Below are positions 1 to 5,629 of a stretch of 6,338 nt of DNA, piece after piece. Position numbers and translations under genes: made by a program. The DNA comes from an uncultured Clostridium sp. Lineage in GTDB: Bacteria; Bacillota_A; Clostridia; TANB77; CAG-508. The first letter of the stretch is position 1. The number at the start of each line of letters is the position of its first letter. The stretch is from NCBI GenBank assembly GCA_947382445.1, contig CANCZH010000085.1, forward strand, positions 1 to 6,338. The letters are read 5' to 3'. The notes beneath the pieces are model-generated. The model was not told the origin of the DNA. It ran no database searches and saw only the letters and a list, made by a program, of their open reading frames with translations.

Positions 1-230
1 TGGCTGCTTTTGGTGAAAAAATGAAAGAATTAATTTCAGCTAATGGCGAGCTTACTAATGTAGAGGAATGGGGTAAGAAAACTTTTGCTTATGAAATTAA
101 AAAGCAAAAAGAAGGTTTCTACACATTATTTACATTTAGTGCAAAACCAGAATTTATTGCTGAACTTGATAGAGTTCTAAGACTAGATGAAATCGTTTTA
201 AAACACATGGTAGTTAGCTTAGAAGACTAA
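1..230 (+). CDS. rpsF: 30S ribosomal protein S6, C-terminal part (5' end outside window)
   Basis: Small-subunit ribosomal protein that partners S18 on the platform of the 30S particle. The reading frame is already open at the left edge (codons from position 3 read A-A-F-G-E-K before the first in-frame ATG at 21). S6 is usually about 95 residues, so the real start lies upstream of the window and the ATG at 21 is an internal methionine. Typical S6 features are the VEEWGKKTFAYEIKKQKEGFY stretch and the C-terminal ELDRVLRLDEIVLKHMVV segment. It is first in a tight operon: ssb starts 17 nt after the stop codon and rpsR follows, the usual bacterial rpsF-ssb-rpsR order. Any S6:S18-responsive leader would lie upstream and cannot be seen here. 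Confidence 0.96.
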   Translation, partial: AAFGEKMKELISANGELTNVEEWGKKTFAYEIKKQKEGFYTLFTFSAKPEFIAELDRVLRLDEIVLKHMVVSLED

Positions 231-247
231 TATAGGAGGTATGCGAA

Positions 248-655
248 ATGAATAAATTTCAATTTATGGGAAGATTAACAAGAGATCCTGAAGCCAGAGT
301 ATTACCAAATAGTAGTACACAAGTAACAACCTTTTCTCTTGCAGTAAACAGAAGATTTGCTGATGCAAATGGAGAAAGAAAAACAGATTTCTTTAATCTA
401 ACAGCTTTCGGTAAACTTGCAGATTTTTGTGCTAAGTATTACAGAAAAGGACAACAAGTGTTAGTCGAAGGAAGAATCCAAAACAGATCATGGGACGATC
501 AAAATGGTCAAAAAAGATATGCAACAGACTTTATAGTTGAAAATGCATATTTTGCAGATTCAAGAAGAGATCAAGATATGTCTGCTGGAGTACCTTCATC
601 TAGTATGGATGGTGAATTTATTACTGTTGATGATACAGATGATTTACCATTTTAA
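248..655 (+). CDS. ssb: Single-stranded DNA-binding protein
   Basis: Coats single-stranded DNA during replication, recombination and repair, normally as a homotetramer, and recruits partners through its C-terminal tip. The 135-residue protein starts MNKFQFMGRLTRDPEAR and has the SSB OB-fold over roughly residues 1-105, including VTTFSLAVNRR, the DFFNLTAFGKLAD strand and the GQQVLVEGRIQ segment. A short polar linker (about 106-125) leads to an acidic tail ending DDTDDLPF, the conserved partner-docking tip. The linker is shorter than in E. coli SSB, as is common for housekeeping SSBs of small length. ATG 248 is set by AGGAGGT at 234-240, 7 nt upstream. The gene lies between rpsF and rpsR and is probably co-transcribed with them. 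Confidence 0.97.
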   Translation: MNKFQFMGRLTRDPEARVLPNSSTQVTTFSLAVNRRFADANGERKTDFFNLTAFGKLADFCAKYYRKGQQVLVEGRIQNRSWDDQNGQKRYATDFIVENAYFADSRRDQDMSAGVPSSSMDGEFITVDDTDDLPF

Positions 656-669
656 TTTAAATTAGTTGA

Positions 670-676
670 TAGGAGG
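670..676 (+). promoter_or_regulatory. Ribosome binding site that fixes the rpsR start
   Basis: TAGGAGG lies 10 nt before the ATG at 687. A longer reading from TTG 666 would place this strong SD inside the coding region and add seven residues not found in S18 proteins, so ATG 687 is preferred. Confidence 0.85.
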
Positions 677-686
677 AAAATTTAAA

Positions 687-944
687 ATGGCTGATAATAA
701 AAAAAGAGGCGCAAGAAACGACAAACCATATAGAAGACCTAGAAAAAAAGTTTGCGTATTTTGTGCAGATAAAGTAGAAGACATCGATTATAAAGATGCA
801 GAAAAATTAAGAAAATATGTTAGCGATAAAGGTAAAATTCTACCAAGAAGAGTAACTGGATGTTGCGCTAAACACCAAAGAAAAGTAACTGTAGCCGTTA
901 AAAGAGCTAGAACAATAGCTTTATTACCATATACAGTAAAATAA
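687..944 (+). CDS. rpsR: 30S ribosomal protein S18
   Basis: Binds 16S rRNA next to S6 in the platform of the small subunit. The protein is 85 residues with a basic N-terminus ([21 protein letters not shown]), the typical KVCVFCADK start of the fold, the [19 protein letters not shown] core and the [23 protein letters not shown] ending. It has cysteines at CVFC and a GCCAKH segment. This C-x2-C plus C-x2-H arrangement matches the zinc-binding (C+) S18 form rather than the cysteine-free paralogue seen in some bacteria. It is the last gene of the rpsF-ssb-rpsR operon and an intrinsic terminator begins 5 nt after its stop. Confidence 0.97.
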   Translation: MADNKKRGARNDKPYRRPRKKVCVFCADKVEDIDYKDAEKLRKYVSDKGKILPRRVTGCCAKHQRKVTVAVKRARTIALLPYTVK

Positions 945-948
945 TAAC

Positions 949-980
949 AAAGCAACCAGATAAAAATCTGGTTGCTTTTT
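949..980 (+). terminator. Intrinsic terminator of the rpsF-ssb-rpsR operon
   Basis: A perfect 11-bp stem, with AAGCAACCAGA at 950-960 pairing with TCTGGTTGCTT at 967-977, encloses a 6-nt loop. A T run follows (976-980), and A949 can add one more pair with T978. Its position just after rpsR makes it the operon terminator. Confidence 0.93.
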
Positions 981-985
981 ACTTC

Positions 986-1014
986 TTGATTATTTTGTCT
1001 TTATGTGATACTAT
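986..1014 (+). promoter_or_regulatory. SigA-type extended -10 promoter for the 155-aa protein gene
   Basis: TTGATT (986-991, 4/6 match to the -35 box), a 17-nt spacer, then TACTAT (1009-1014) preceded by TG at 1006-1007, which gives an extended -10 element. Transcription would begin near 1021, just ahead of the SD at 1026-1032, giving a very short leader. It lies directly after the upstream terminator, where a new promoter is expected. Confidence 0.55.
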
Positions 1015-1038
1015 CATGTAAAATTAGAGGTGTAATAT

Positions 1039-1506
1039 ATGGAAAAAATAATAGAAATTACTTTGACAGATAAAGAGGATTTTTTGGATAAATATAATAA
1101 AAAGAAAGTTACAAATGAAATTGTAGACTATATTATTAGGCAATCAATGTATGTTACAAAAACAGATAAAGTAAAAATAATTATAAATAAGAAATGTAGA
1201 ATCGAGCAAAATTGCATTCAAATGATAAAGGATGCATTAAATGAAGAGTATAATAATAGTATGAAGTTGCATCACAGCATTGACATAAAGCAAACTTTCT
1301 TAGTGTTGCTTGGTATTATTGCTCTTATTTTATATTCTATAACAAAAGATGAAATAATCTGGGGAGAATTATTTTTAATTGCTGGCTGGGTAGGAATATG
1401 GGAAGCGATGGATTTAGAATTATTTGATGATGCTTGTGAAAGAAGAAAAAGAAAAACTTTAAAGAAATTATTATCAAGTGAGATAATAGAAAACGATATT
1501 TTATAA
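1039..1506 (+). CDS. Uncharacterised small membrane protein (155 aa)
   Basis: I do not recognise a named family, and no function is assigned. Residues 1-80 are soluble, charged and mixed alpha/beta in character. Two hydrophobic stretches follow: about 85-101 (TFLVLLGIIALILYSIT) and about 106-122 (ending IAGWVGIWEA), separated by only a few polar residues, which suggests a tight membrane hairpin with both ends on the same side. The tail has acidic residues (MDLELFDDACE), then a basic patch RRKRK near 136-140 and LKKLLSSEIIE. No signal peptide or catalytic motif is evident. The ATG is supported by AGAGGTG at 1026-1032. yabG follows on the same strand after about 50 nt with no terminator between them, so read-through is possible, but the gene has its own promoter and a sporulation role is not implied. 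Confidence 0.8.
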   Translation: MEKIIEITLTDKEDFLDKYNKKKVTNEIVDYIIRQSMYVTKTDKVKIIINKKCRIEQNCIQMIKDALNEEYNNSMKLHHSIDIKQTFLVLLGIIALILYSITKDEIIWGELFLIAGWVGIWEAMDLELFDDACERRKRKTLKKLLSSEIIENDIL

Positions 1507-1516
1507 ACTATAAATC

Positions 1517-1543
1517 ACTAATAAATATTATTTACATATAATA
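1517..1543 (+). promoter_or_regulatory. Possible SigK-like sporulation promoter upstream of yabG
   Basis: CATATAATA at 1535-1543 fits the SigK -10 pattern CATAnnnTA, and AC at 1517-1518 (in TCACT) lies 16 nt upstream as the minimal -35 match. yabG is SigK-controlled in Bacillus, so the site makes biological sense. Against it, the expected start point (about 1549-1550) would fall at or inside the SD sequence at 1548-1554, and the region is so AT-rich that such matches are cheap. Confidence 0.3.
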
Positions 1544-1547
1544 TTTT

Positions 1548-1554
1548 GAGGTGA
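1548..1554 (+). promoter_or_regulatory. Ribosome binding site pointing to a TTG start for yabG
   Basis: GAGGTGA sits 5 nt before TTG 1560. The in-frame GTG at 1551 is part of this SD sequence and has no SD of its own at a workable distance, so TTG 1560 is the better start. Confidence 0.7.
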
Positions 1555-1559
1555 TTTTT

Positions 1560-2426
1560 TTGTCTAATTTTAAAATAGGAGATATAGTAGCAAGAAAGTC
1601 ATATAATTATGATGTGTTATTTAGAATTAAGTATATTCATCCAAATGGAATGGTAGATTTGGTTGGAATTACTGTAAGAATAATAGCAGACGCAGAAGAA
1701 TATGATTTAAAGCTCATTACAAAACAAGAATTGGATGCAAGATTAAAAAATATAGAAAATTCTAGGAAAATGAAGATGGATAGGTCGTATAATAATTTAA
1801 AAAATAAAAGCTATAAGTTTAAGTATTATAGGGAACCTAATCCTTATAATGTTTATCAAAAAGATAAAATAATGAATATGCCAGCTAGAATAATACATAT
1901 AGACGGAGACCCAGATTACTGTATACAAAGCAAAAACTTATATAAAAAAATGGGAGTAAACTCATATATATTTAATATAGAAGAAAAAGAACAGTATAGA
2001 CAAGTACTACCTCTTTTGCAAAAATATCGACCACAGTTGCTGGTTTTAACAGGACATGATGCGTTTATAAAAAGAAGGAATGATATATATAATGTTGACA
2101 ATTATAAAAATTCAAAGTATTTTATTCAAGCGGTGCTAGAAGCAAGAAAATATGAACATAATTTAGACGATTTAGTAATATTTGCTGGGGCGTGTCAGAG
2201 CTATTATGAGGCAATAATATCTGCGGGGGCAAATTTTGCTAGTGCACCTAAAAGGGTACTCATAGATATGACAGATCCTATGATTGTGGCAGAAAATGTT
2301 GCATTTACTCCAGTAAATGAATATGTGTCATTAGAAAATATAATATCAAACACAAGAGAGGGAATACAAGGAATTGGTGGCATACAAACTAGAGGCCAAC
2401 TTAGATATAGTATTCCAGGAATGTAA
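1560..2426 (+). CDS. yabG: Sporulation-specific cysteine protease YabG
   Basis: YabG is a spore-coat-associated protease that trims spore proteins late in sporulation. In Bacillus it processes coat proteins, and in Clostridioides difficile it processes germination proteins. With a TTG start the protein is 288 residues, close to the usual family length. The N-terminus (FKIGDIVARKSYNYDVLFRI) resembles the small beta domain seen in YabG. The protease region runs from about 109 and contains ARIIHIDGDP, then LLVLTGHD (His 166) and FAGACQSYYEAI (Cys 212). These are the family's catalytic His/Cys pair as I recall them for the Bacillus enzyme. The C-terminus carries GIGGIQTRGQLRY. Start choice rests on the SD at 1548-1554. 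A terminator hairpin lies just after the stop codon and the gene converges on rpsT. Its presence indicates a spore-forming lineage. Confidence 0.92.
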   Translation: MSNFKIGDIVARKSYNYDVLFRIKYIHPNGMVDLVGITVRIIADAEEYDLKLITKQELDARLKNIENSRKMKMDRSYNNLKNKSYKFKYYREPNPYNVYQKDKIMNMPARIIHIDGDPDYCIQSKNLYKKMGVNSYIFNIEEKEQYRQVLPLLQKYRPQLLVLTGHDAFIKRRNDIYNVDNYKNSKYFIQAVLEARKYEHNLDDLVIFAGACQSYYEAIISAGANFASAPKRVLIDMTDPMIVAENVAFTPVNEYVSLENIISNTREGIQGIGGIQTRGQLRYSIPGM

Positions 2427-2429
2427 AAA

Positions 2430-2453
2430 AAGAAGCCTTAAAAAAGGCTTCTT
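2430..2453. terminator. Shared bidirectional terminator between yabG and rpsT
   Basis: A perfect 10-bp stem, AAGAAGCCTT (2430-2439) with AAGGCTTCTT (2444-2453), closes an AAAA loop. On the minus strand the stem is followed by seven U residues (complement of 2424-2430), a strong terminator for rpsT. On the plus strand only a weak T-rich stretch follows (ATTTAT), so it is less efficient for yabG. Confidence 0.88.
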
Positions 2454-2468
2454 ATTTATCTAAATTAA

Positions 2469-2723
2469 TTATTTGTTAAGCATTTTAGCTAAGCTAGCTT
2501 TTTTTCTAGATGCAGTGTTTTTTGCAAGAACACCTTTAGTCCAAGCTTTGTCTATTTTGCTAACAGCTTCATTAAATAATTCTTCTTTGTTGCTTGCATT
2601 TTCTTTAACAGCAGCTTCGAATGCTTTAACAGCTTCTTTATAAGCTTTTTTAGTAGCTCTGTTTTGAAGAGTTTTTGCTTCGATAACTTTTACTCTTTTT
2701 TTAGCTGATTTAATATTTGGCAT
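2469..2723 (-). CDS. rpsT: 30S ribosomal protein S20
   Basis: Primary 16S rRNA-binding protein made of a three-helix bundle. The 84-residue, lysine- and alanine-rich sequence starts MPNIKSAKKRVKVIEAKTLQNRATKKAYK and ends with the typical segment KGVLAKNTASRKKASLAKMLNK, which is full length for the family. The ATG is preceded by AAGGAGGTG (complement of 2731-2739), 7 nt upstream. The gene has its own promoter at 2767-2795 and a strong terminator after its stop. folC lies upstream on the same strand without an obvious terminator, so some read-through from folC is possible. Confidence 0.97.
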   Translation of the reverse strand: MPNIKSAKKRVKVIEAKTLQNRATKKAYKEAVKAFEAAVKENASNKEELFNEAVSKIDKAWTKGVLAKNTASRKKASLAKMLNK

Positions 2724-2766
2724 TAAATTGCACCTCCTTATGTGTACGTTAACAATTTACTTAAAC

Positions 2767-2795
2767 ATTCTAACATAAATAAGAATAAAAATCAA
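2767..2795 (-). promoter_or_regulatory. SigA-type extended -10 promoter for rpsT
   Basis: On the minus strand, TTGATT (2795-2790) is followed by a 17-nt spacer and TAGAAT (2772-2767, 5/6 match), with TG one base upstream of the -10 box. Transcription would start near 2760, leaving a leader of about 37 nt before the rpsT ATG. Confidence 0.7.
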
Positions 2796-2821
2796 GACAT
2801 TTGTCTAAAAATAATGAAAAA

Positions 2822-4102
2822 CTATTCTTCTGTTAACATATTTCTATATTCAGAAGCTAAATAAAGAGAACCAGTTATAAGTATTAAATCTGTATTTTCT
2901 TTTTTTATTAAGTAATCATATGCATCTTTTAAAGAAGAAAAAGATGTGGCATTAATATTTAACTTTTTAGACATTGATATTAGTTTTTTATTATCAACTG
3001 AATCCTTATATGTATTATTATATTCTACAAATAAGATTTCCTGAAAATATGAAGAGATTTCGTTTATAAAACTTTCGTAATCTTTACCTTGTGTAAAAGA
3101 CATTATTGCATAGTTTTTCTTACCTTTATATTCATGTAAAAATTCTTTTAGTGCTTTTGCACCAGCAATATTGTGAGATCCATCTAAAAATACAGCTGGA
3201 GAGTCGTTTAATTTTTCAAGCCTTGCAGGAAAGTTTGTTTCAAATATTCCAGTGTTTATAGCAGAAAATGGTATTTTATATCCTAGATTTATAAGTACAT
3301 TTGATGCGAGTATTACCATTAGCGCATTATATATTTGGTATTCGCCAATTAAATTAAGTTTATAATATGTTCCTTTATAACTAAAGTAATTGATGCTATG
3401 ATTGCTTTTTACTATGTCTAATAATTTTAAACTAGGAACATATAGCTTATTATTATTTTTTAAACAATATTGTCTGATTGTTTCTAATACTTCTTTGGTT
3501 TGTTTTGGATATGTAATTGTTATTTTATTTTTTTTAATTATTCCACATTTTTCACTAGCTATTTCTTTTAATGTATTGCCTAAAAAATTACAATGATCAT
3601 AGTCAATTAAAGTTATTATAGAAATAATAGTGTTTGTAATAATGTTAGTCGGATCAAGTCTTCCTCCCATTCCTACTTCTAAGCAAACTATATCGCAATT
3701 GTTTTCTTTAAAATATAAAAATGCTATTGCGGTTATTATTTCAAATCCAATTGGTGCATCACCATCTTTTTCCATTTCATTTATTATTGGATCTAATTTT
3801 TTTATATATTTTTCTAAATCTGCGTTAGATATAAATTCGTTGTTAATTTGTATTCTTTCATTAAAAGATATTATGTATGGTGAAATATATTTTCCAACTT
3901 TATATCCACTGGATTTTAGTACGTTGGCAAGCATAGTAGTTGTTGAACCTTTACCATTAGTACCCGCAATATGGATAAATTTCAAACTATCTTGTGGACA
4001 CTCTAATTTTTTCATTAGTTTTTCCATACGAGAAGTATCTTTAACATCTTTTATTGAGTTTCTCTTTTTATATATGTAAGTAATAATTTCTTCATTTGTC
4101 AT
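2822..4102 (-). CDS. folC: Folylpolyglutamate synthase / dihydrofolate synthase
   Basis: Cytosolic Mur-ligase-family enzyme that adds glutamate to folates with ATP, and in many bacteria also joins dihydropteroate to glutamate. The protein is 426 residues, normal for FolC. Motifs in order: P-loop AGTNGKGST (about 46-54); KYISPYIISFNERIQIN (71-87), the family's SPH-like FNER loop; LEVGMGGRLDPTN (141-153); DYDHCNFLGNT (167-177) with the conserved His; SEKCGIIK (183-190) with the lysine that is carbamylated in studied homologues; and a C-terminal ligase domain with LDGSHNIAGAKAL (306-318) and GSLYLASEYR near the end. GSHN replaces the commoner GAHN. The SD GGAGGTT (complement of 4107-4113) supports ATG 4102. 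It is the third gene of a minus-strand operon, 35 nt behind the kinase gene. Whether it also has dihydrofolate synthase activity cannot be read from the sequence. Confidence 0.95.
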   Translation of the reverse strand: MTNEEIITYIYKKRNSIKDVKDTSRMEKLMKKLECPQDSLKFIHIAGTNGKGSTTTMLANVLKSSGYKVGKYISPYIISFNERIQINNEFISNADLEKYIKKLDPIINEMEKDGDAPIGFEIITAIAFLYFKENNCDIVCLEVGMGGRLDPTNIITNTIISIITLIDYDHCNFLGNTLKEIASEKCGIIKKNKITITYPKQTKEVLETIRQYCLKNNNKLYVPSLKLLDIVKSNHSINYFSYKGTYYKLNLIGEYQIYNALMVILASNVLINLGYKIPFSAINTGIFETNFPARLEKLNDSPAVFLDGSHNIAGAKALKEFLHEYKGKKNYAIMSFTQGKDYESFINEISSYFQEILFVEYNNTYKDSVDNKKLISMSKKLNINATSFSSLKDAYDYLIKKENTDLILITGSLYLASEYRNMLTEE

Positions 4103-4137
4103 AATTAACCTCCGTGTAAAACTAAGATGGGTAAATA

Positions 4138-4713
4138 TTAAAAGTTAAGTATGTCCTTTATTTTAGATTTTAACTCTTGTTCATTGCAATCATTAGATAC
4201 TTTGAACACTTTTATATTTGGATAATTAGATGAAATTTCATCTGCCATCTTAAGATATTGATTTTGTTGATTTATACTGCTTTCAATAGTAAATTTAGCA
4301 TAATCTAGTACAGCTTTACCGTCTCTTGATAAACGATTTGCAAATAAATCAGTATTTTCAAGATACAAAGTAATGTAATATATATCAAAATCAAGTTTGC
4401 TAAATTTTTCTAGCAAGTCTTCATATACATCCGAAAATTTATACTGCTTAAAATCTAGTCTGCAATAAATTTCTTCTGTGAAAAATGTTCTATCAAAAAC
4501 TAAATTTATACTTTTGTTTTCCATTCTTTTTATATAATCAAGCAAATCTACATACATATCTTTTGCTTTTTCTTTTCCAGATGGAGTGCTATCGGATGTA
4601 CCACATAGCCTATATAAGTTAGTGTATTTTAGCCCATGACGAATAAAATCTGTTACTGTTGTTTTTCCGGCACCTTGAGGGCCTTCAACTATAATTAATT
4701 TTGAGTTTGCCAT
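4138..4713 (-). CDS. P-loop deoxynucleoside/deoxynucleotide kinase-like protein
   Basis: Probably phosphorylates a nucleoside or nucleoside monophosphate, but the substrate is unknown. With the ATG at 4713 it has 191 residues. Walker A is GPQGAGKTT (11-19). A DR motif, LVFDRTFFTEEIYCRL (about 71-86), matches the substrate-binding Asp-Arg region of dTMP kinases and deoxynucleoside kinases. A lid-like segment, FANRLSRDGKA, lies near 124-133. The overall length also fits these families. It is not the canonical Tmk: I do not see the usual Tmk N-terminal FEGxDGxGKTT, and the rest is only loosely similar. The gene sits between a ThyX-like gene (10 nt upstream) and folC, pointing to deoxypyrimidine metabolism. 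A reading from GTG 4722 would overlap the SD and is less likely. Confidence 0.8.
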   Translation of the reverse strand: MANSKLIIVEGPQGAGKTTVTDFIRHGLKYTNLYRLCGTSDSTPSGKEKAKDMYVDLLDYIKRMENKSINLVFDRTFFTEEIYCRLDFKQYKFSDVYEDLLEKFSKLDFDIYYITLYLENTDLFANRLSRDGKAVLDYAKFTIESSINQQNQYLKMADEISSNYPNIKVFKVSNDCNEQELKSKIKDILNF

Positions 4714-4718
4714 TTTTA

Positions 4719-4725
4719 TCACCTT
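4719..4725 (-). promoter_or_regulatory. Ribosome binding site that fixes the kinase start
   Basis: On the minus strand, AAGGTGA (4725-4719) overlaps the stop codon of the upstream gene and lies 5 nt before ATG 4713. The in-frame GTG at 4722 is part of this SD, so ATG 4713 is preferred. The overlap suggests translational coupling. Confidence 0.75.
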
Positions 4726-5380
4726 AACCTTCTCTTGGAGTAGTGATTAATTCACTATATGGAAATTCTTTTTCTATAAATTTACAAAAATCTCTAAATT
4801 CTCTTTGTTTATGATTTCTTCTTGCTCTATAAACATTTCTCATTATTTCATAATTTCCAGTCCATGTAGATTTAAAGTTATAACTTTGTGGTGAGTCAAA
4901 GACAATTTCTCTCCATAAAGACATGGCTTCTTCCATTTTACCATCAGTTTTTAATTGTTGAAATTCAGCAATTCTTTTATTTAAATCTTCAATAACATAT
5001 TTTCTAAATGGAGTAATATTTATATTTCCTTGTTCATCGTCTAAGCTAAAATCGTCAAAAGTTAGTAGTCGTGTACCAAGTTTATGCATTCTGCTTGTGC
5101 TATTTCTTACTGTAGCAACTTTATATGTGTCAAAATCCCACCACCAAGACATTGGAGCAGTTATGTCCATTGATACAAATATTTGTCTTAAAAATTTAGA
5201 ATGATCAGATCCTGACTTAGTCAATTTTAATGCTAATGCTAGATCTTTTTCACCTACTACGTATTTTCCTGTTTCTTTATCATAATAACTATCACTTTTA
5301 TCCCAAGATTCTAAAGGGTTACGCATTCCCCTTAATGCACCTTCAAAATTTAAGACTTCTAAATTTTCTACTTTTATCAT
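4724..5380 (-). CDS. ThyX-like protein with altered signature motif
   Basis: Probable member of the flavin-dependent thymidylate synthase (ThyX) superfamily; function unproven. The protein is 218 residues, a usual ThyX size. Residues 75-98 (from APMSWWW to SRMH) line up without gaps, from memory, with Thermotoga maritima ThyX from APIFVARQW to SGRY. On that alignment the RHRxxSxNExSxR signature reads TYKVATVRNSTSR: RHR becomes TYK (85-87), the dUMP-site Ser becomes Thr 95, NE becomes RN, and the final Arg (97) is kept. A second match is WTGNYEIMRNVYRARRNHKQREFRDF (173-198) against the ThyX C-terminal WTVNARSLMNFLNLR..AQWEI region, keeping W, T, N, N and the dUMP-binding Arg (about 187). His 60 and a run of three Trp (79-81) are also notable. 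The protein may be a diverged ThyX, a related nucleotide-modifying enzyme or a non-catalytic homologue. First gene of the operon with the kinase and folC. Confidence 0.65.
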   Translation of the reverse strand: MIKVENLEVLNFEGALRGMRNPLESWDKSDSYYDKETGKYVVGEKDLALALKLTKSGSDHSKFLRQIFVSMDITAPMSWWWDFDTYKVATVRNSTSRMHKLGTRLLTFDDFSLDDEQGNINITPFRKYVIEDLNKRIAEFQQLKTDGKMEEAMSLWREIVFDSPQSYNFKSTWTGNYEIMRNVYRARRNHKQREFRDFCKFIEKEFPYSELITTPREG

Positions 5381-5386
5381 ATTTCT

Positions 5387-5393
5387 ACCTCCC
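5387..5393 (-). promoter_or_regulatory. Ribosome binding site that fixes the ThyX-like start
   Basis: On the minus strand, GGGAGGT (5393-5387) lies 6 nt before ATG 5380. A longer frame opens at TTG 5404, but that codon lies upstream of both this SD and the predicted transcription start, so it is rejected. Confidence 0.85.
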
Positions 5394-5405
5394 AAAGTTA
5401 TCAAT

Positions 5406-5434
5406 ATAATACATCAAAACGTTAAAATATTCAA
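5406..5434 (-). promoter_or_regulatory. SigA-type promoter for the thyX-like/kinase/folC operon
   Basis: On the minus strand, TTGAAT (5434-5429) and TATTAT (5411-5406, 5/6 match) are separated by 17 nt. Transcription would start near 5399, only a few bases before the SD at 5393-5387, so the leader is very short. No terminator is seen before folC ends, so the three genes probably form one transcript. Confidence 0.6.
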
Positions 5435-5594
5435 CGATATAAGCAAAAGTAAAAATAATGTAATAATGGGTTGGACATGGCATATATTTTTATGTAAAAG
5501 TAACAGTAGGTGTGGCTTAAATATACTAAAATGGGGATAATTTTAATATGTGTAAATAAAATGAAATCTTTTTACATAATTTTCTTAAAAAAGC
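5435..5594. other. Non-coding spacer between two divergent promoters
   Basis: AT-rich stretch of 160 nt with no supported gene. A 24-codon reading from ATG 5466 has no SD and an unlikely composition. A weak alternative promoter, TGGACA near 5473 followed by TAAAAG 17 nt later, could drive rpsJ transcription but is not convincing. The clearest structure is an inverted pair of a 9-base word, listed separately. Confidence 0.5.
5491..5578. repeat. Inverted 9-base repeat (TATGTAAAA / TTTTACATA) upstream of the S10 promoter
   Basis: TATGTAAAA at 5491-5499 is matched by its exact reverse complement at 5570-5578, 70 nt away. The same inverted pair recurs downstream in the S10 leader at 5771-5779 and 5839-5847. 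The words are AT-rich, so chance is possible. A DNA-level operator or an RNA stem on an upstream transcript are the alternatives. Confidence 0.4.
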
Positions 5595-5623
5595 TTGCAA
5601 TTTTTCTACTCATAATGTATAAT
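5595..5623 (+). promoter_or_regulatory. Strong SigA-type promoter of the S10 operon
   Basis: TTGCAA (5595-5600, 4/6) and a perfect TATAAT (5618-5623) are separated by 17 nt. Transcription would start near 5630, about 217 nt before the rpsJ start codon, which defines a long 5' leader. Confidence 0.8.
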
Positions 5624-5629
5624 ATTGAT

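Noticed and set aside
21..230. Complete S6 gene starting at ATG 21
   Set aside because: The frame is open to the window edge and the product would be about 25 residues too short for S6, so the true start is outside the window.
1916..2101. Open frame of 61 codons on the minus strand inside yabG
   Set aside because: Antisense to a clear yabG reading frame, without an SD or recognisable sequence.
2795..2806. Palindrome AGACA-TT-TGTCT after folC as a folC terminator
   Set aside because: The stem is at most 5 bp with too small a loop, and it overlaps the -35 side of the rpsT promoter. It might be an operator but there is no support.
3630..4079. Open frame of 149 codons on the plus strand antisense to folC
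   Set aside because: It lies wholly inside the well-supported folC gene on the other strand, has no good SD and resembles no protein. It is a shadow of an AT-rich coding strand, as is the shorter one at 3402-3596.
4720..4722. GTG start for the P-loop kinase
   Set aside because: The codon lies within the SD sequence used by ATG 4713 and has no SD of its own.
5466..5540. 24-codon reading frame from ATG 5466
   Set aside because: No SD upstream, unusual Trp/Cys-rich composition and no recognisable peptide type.
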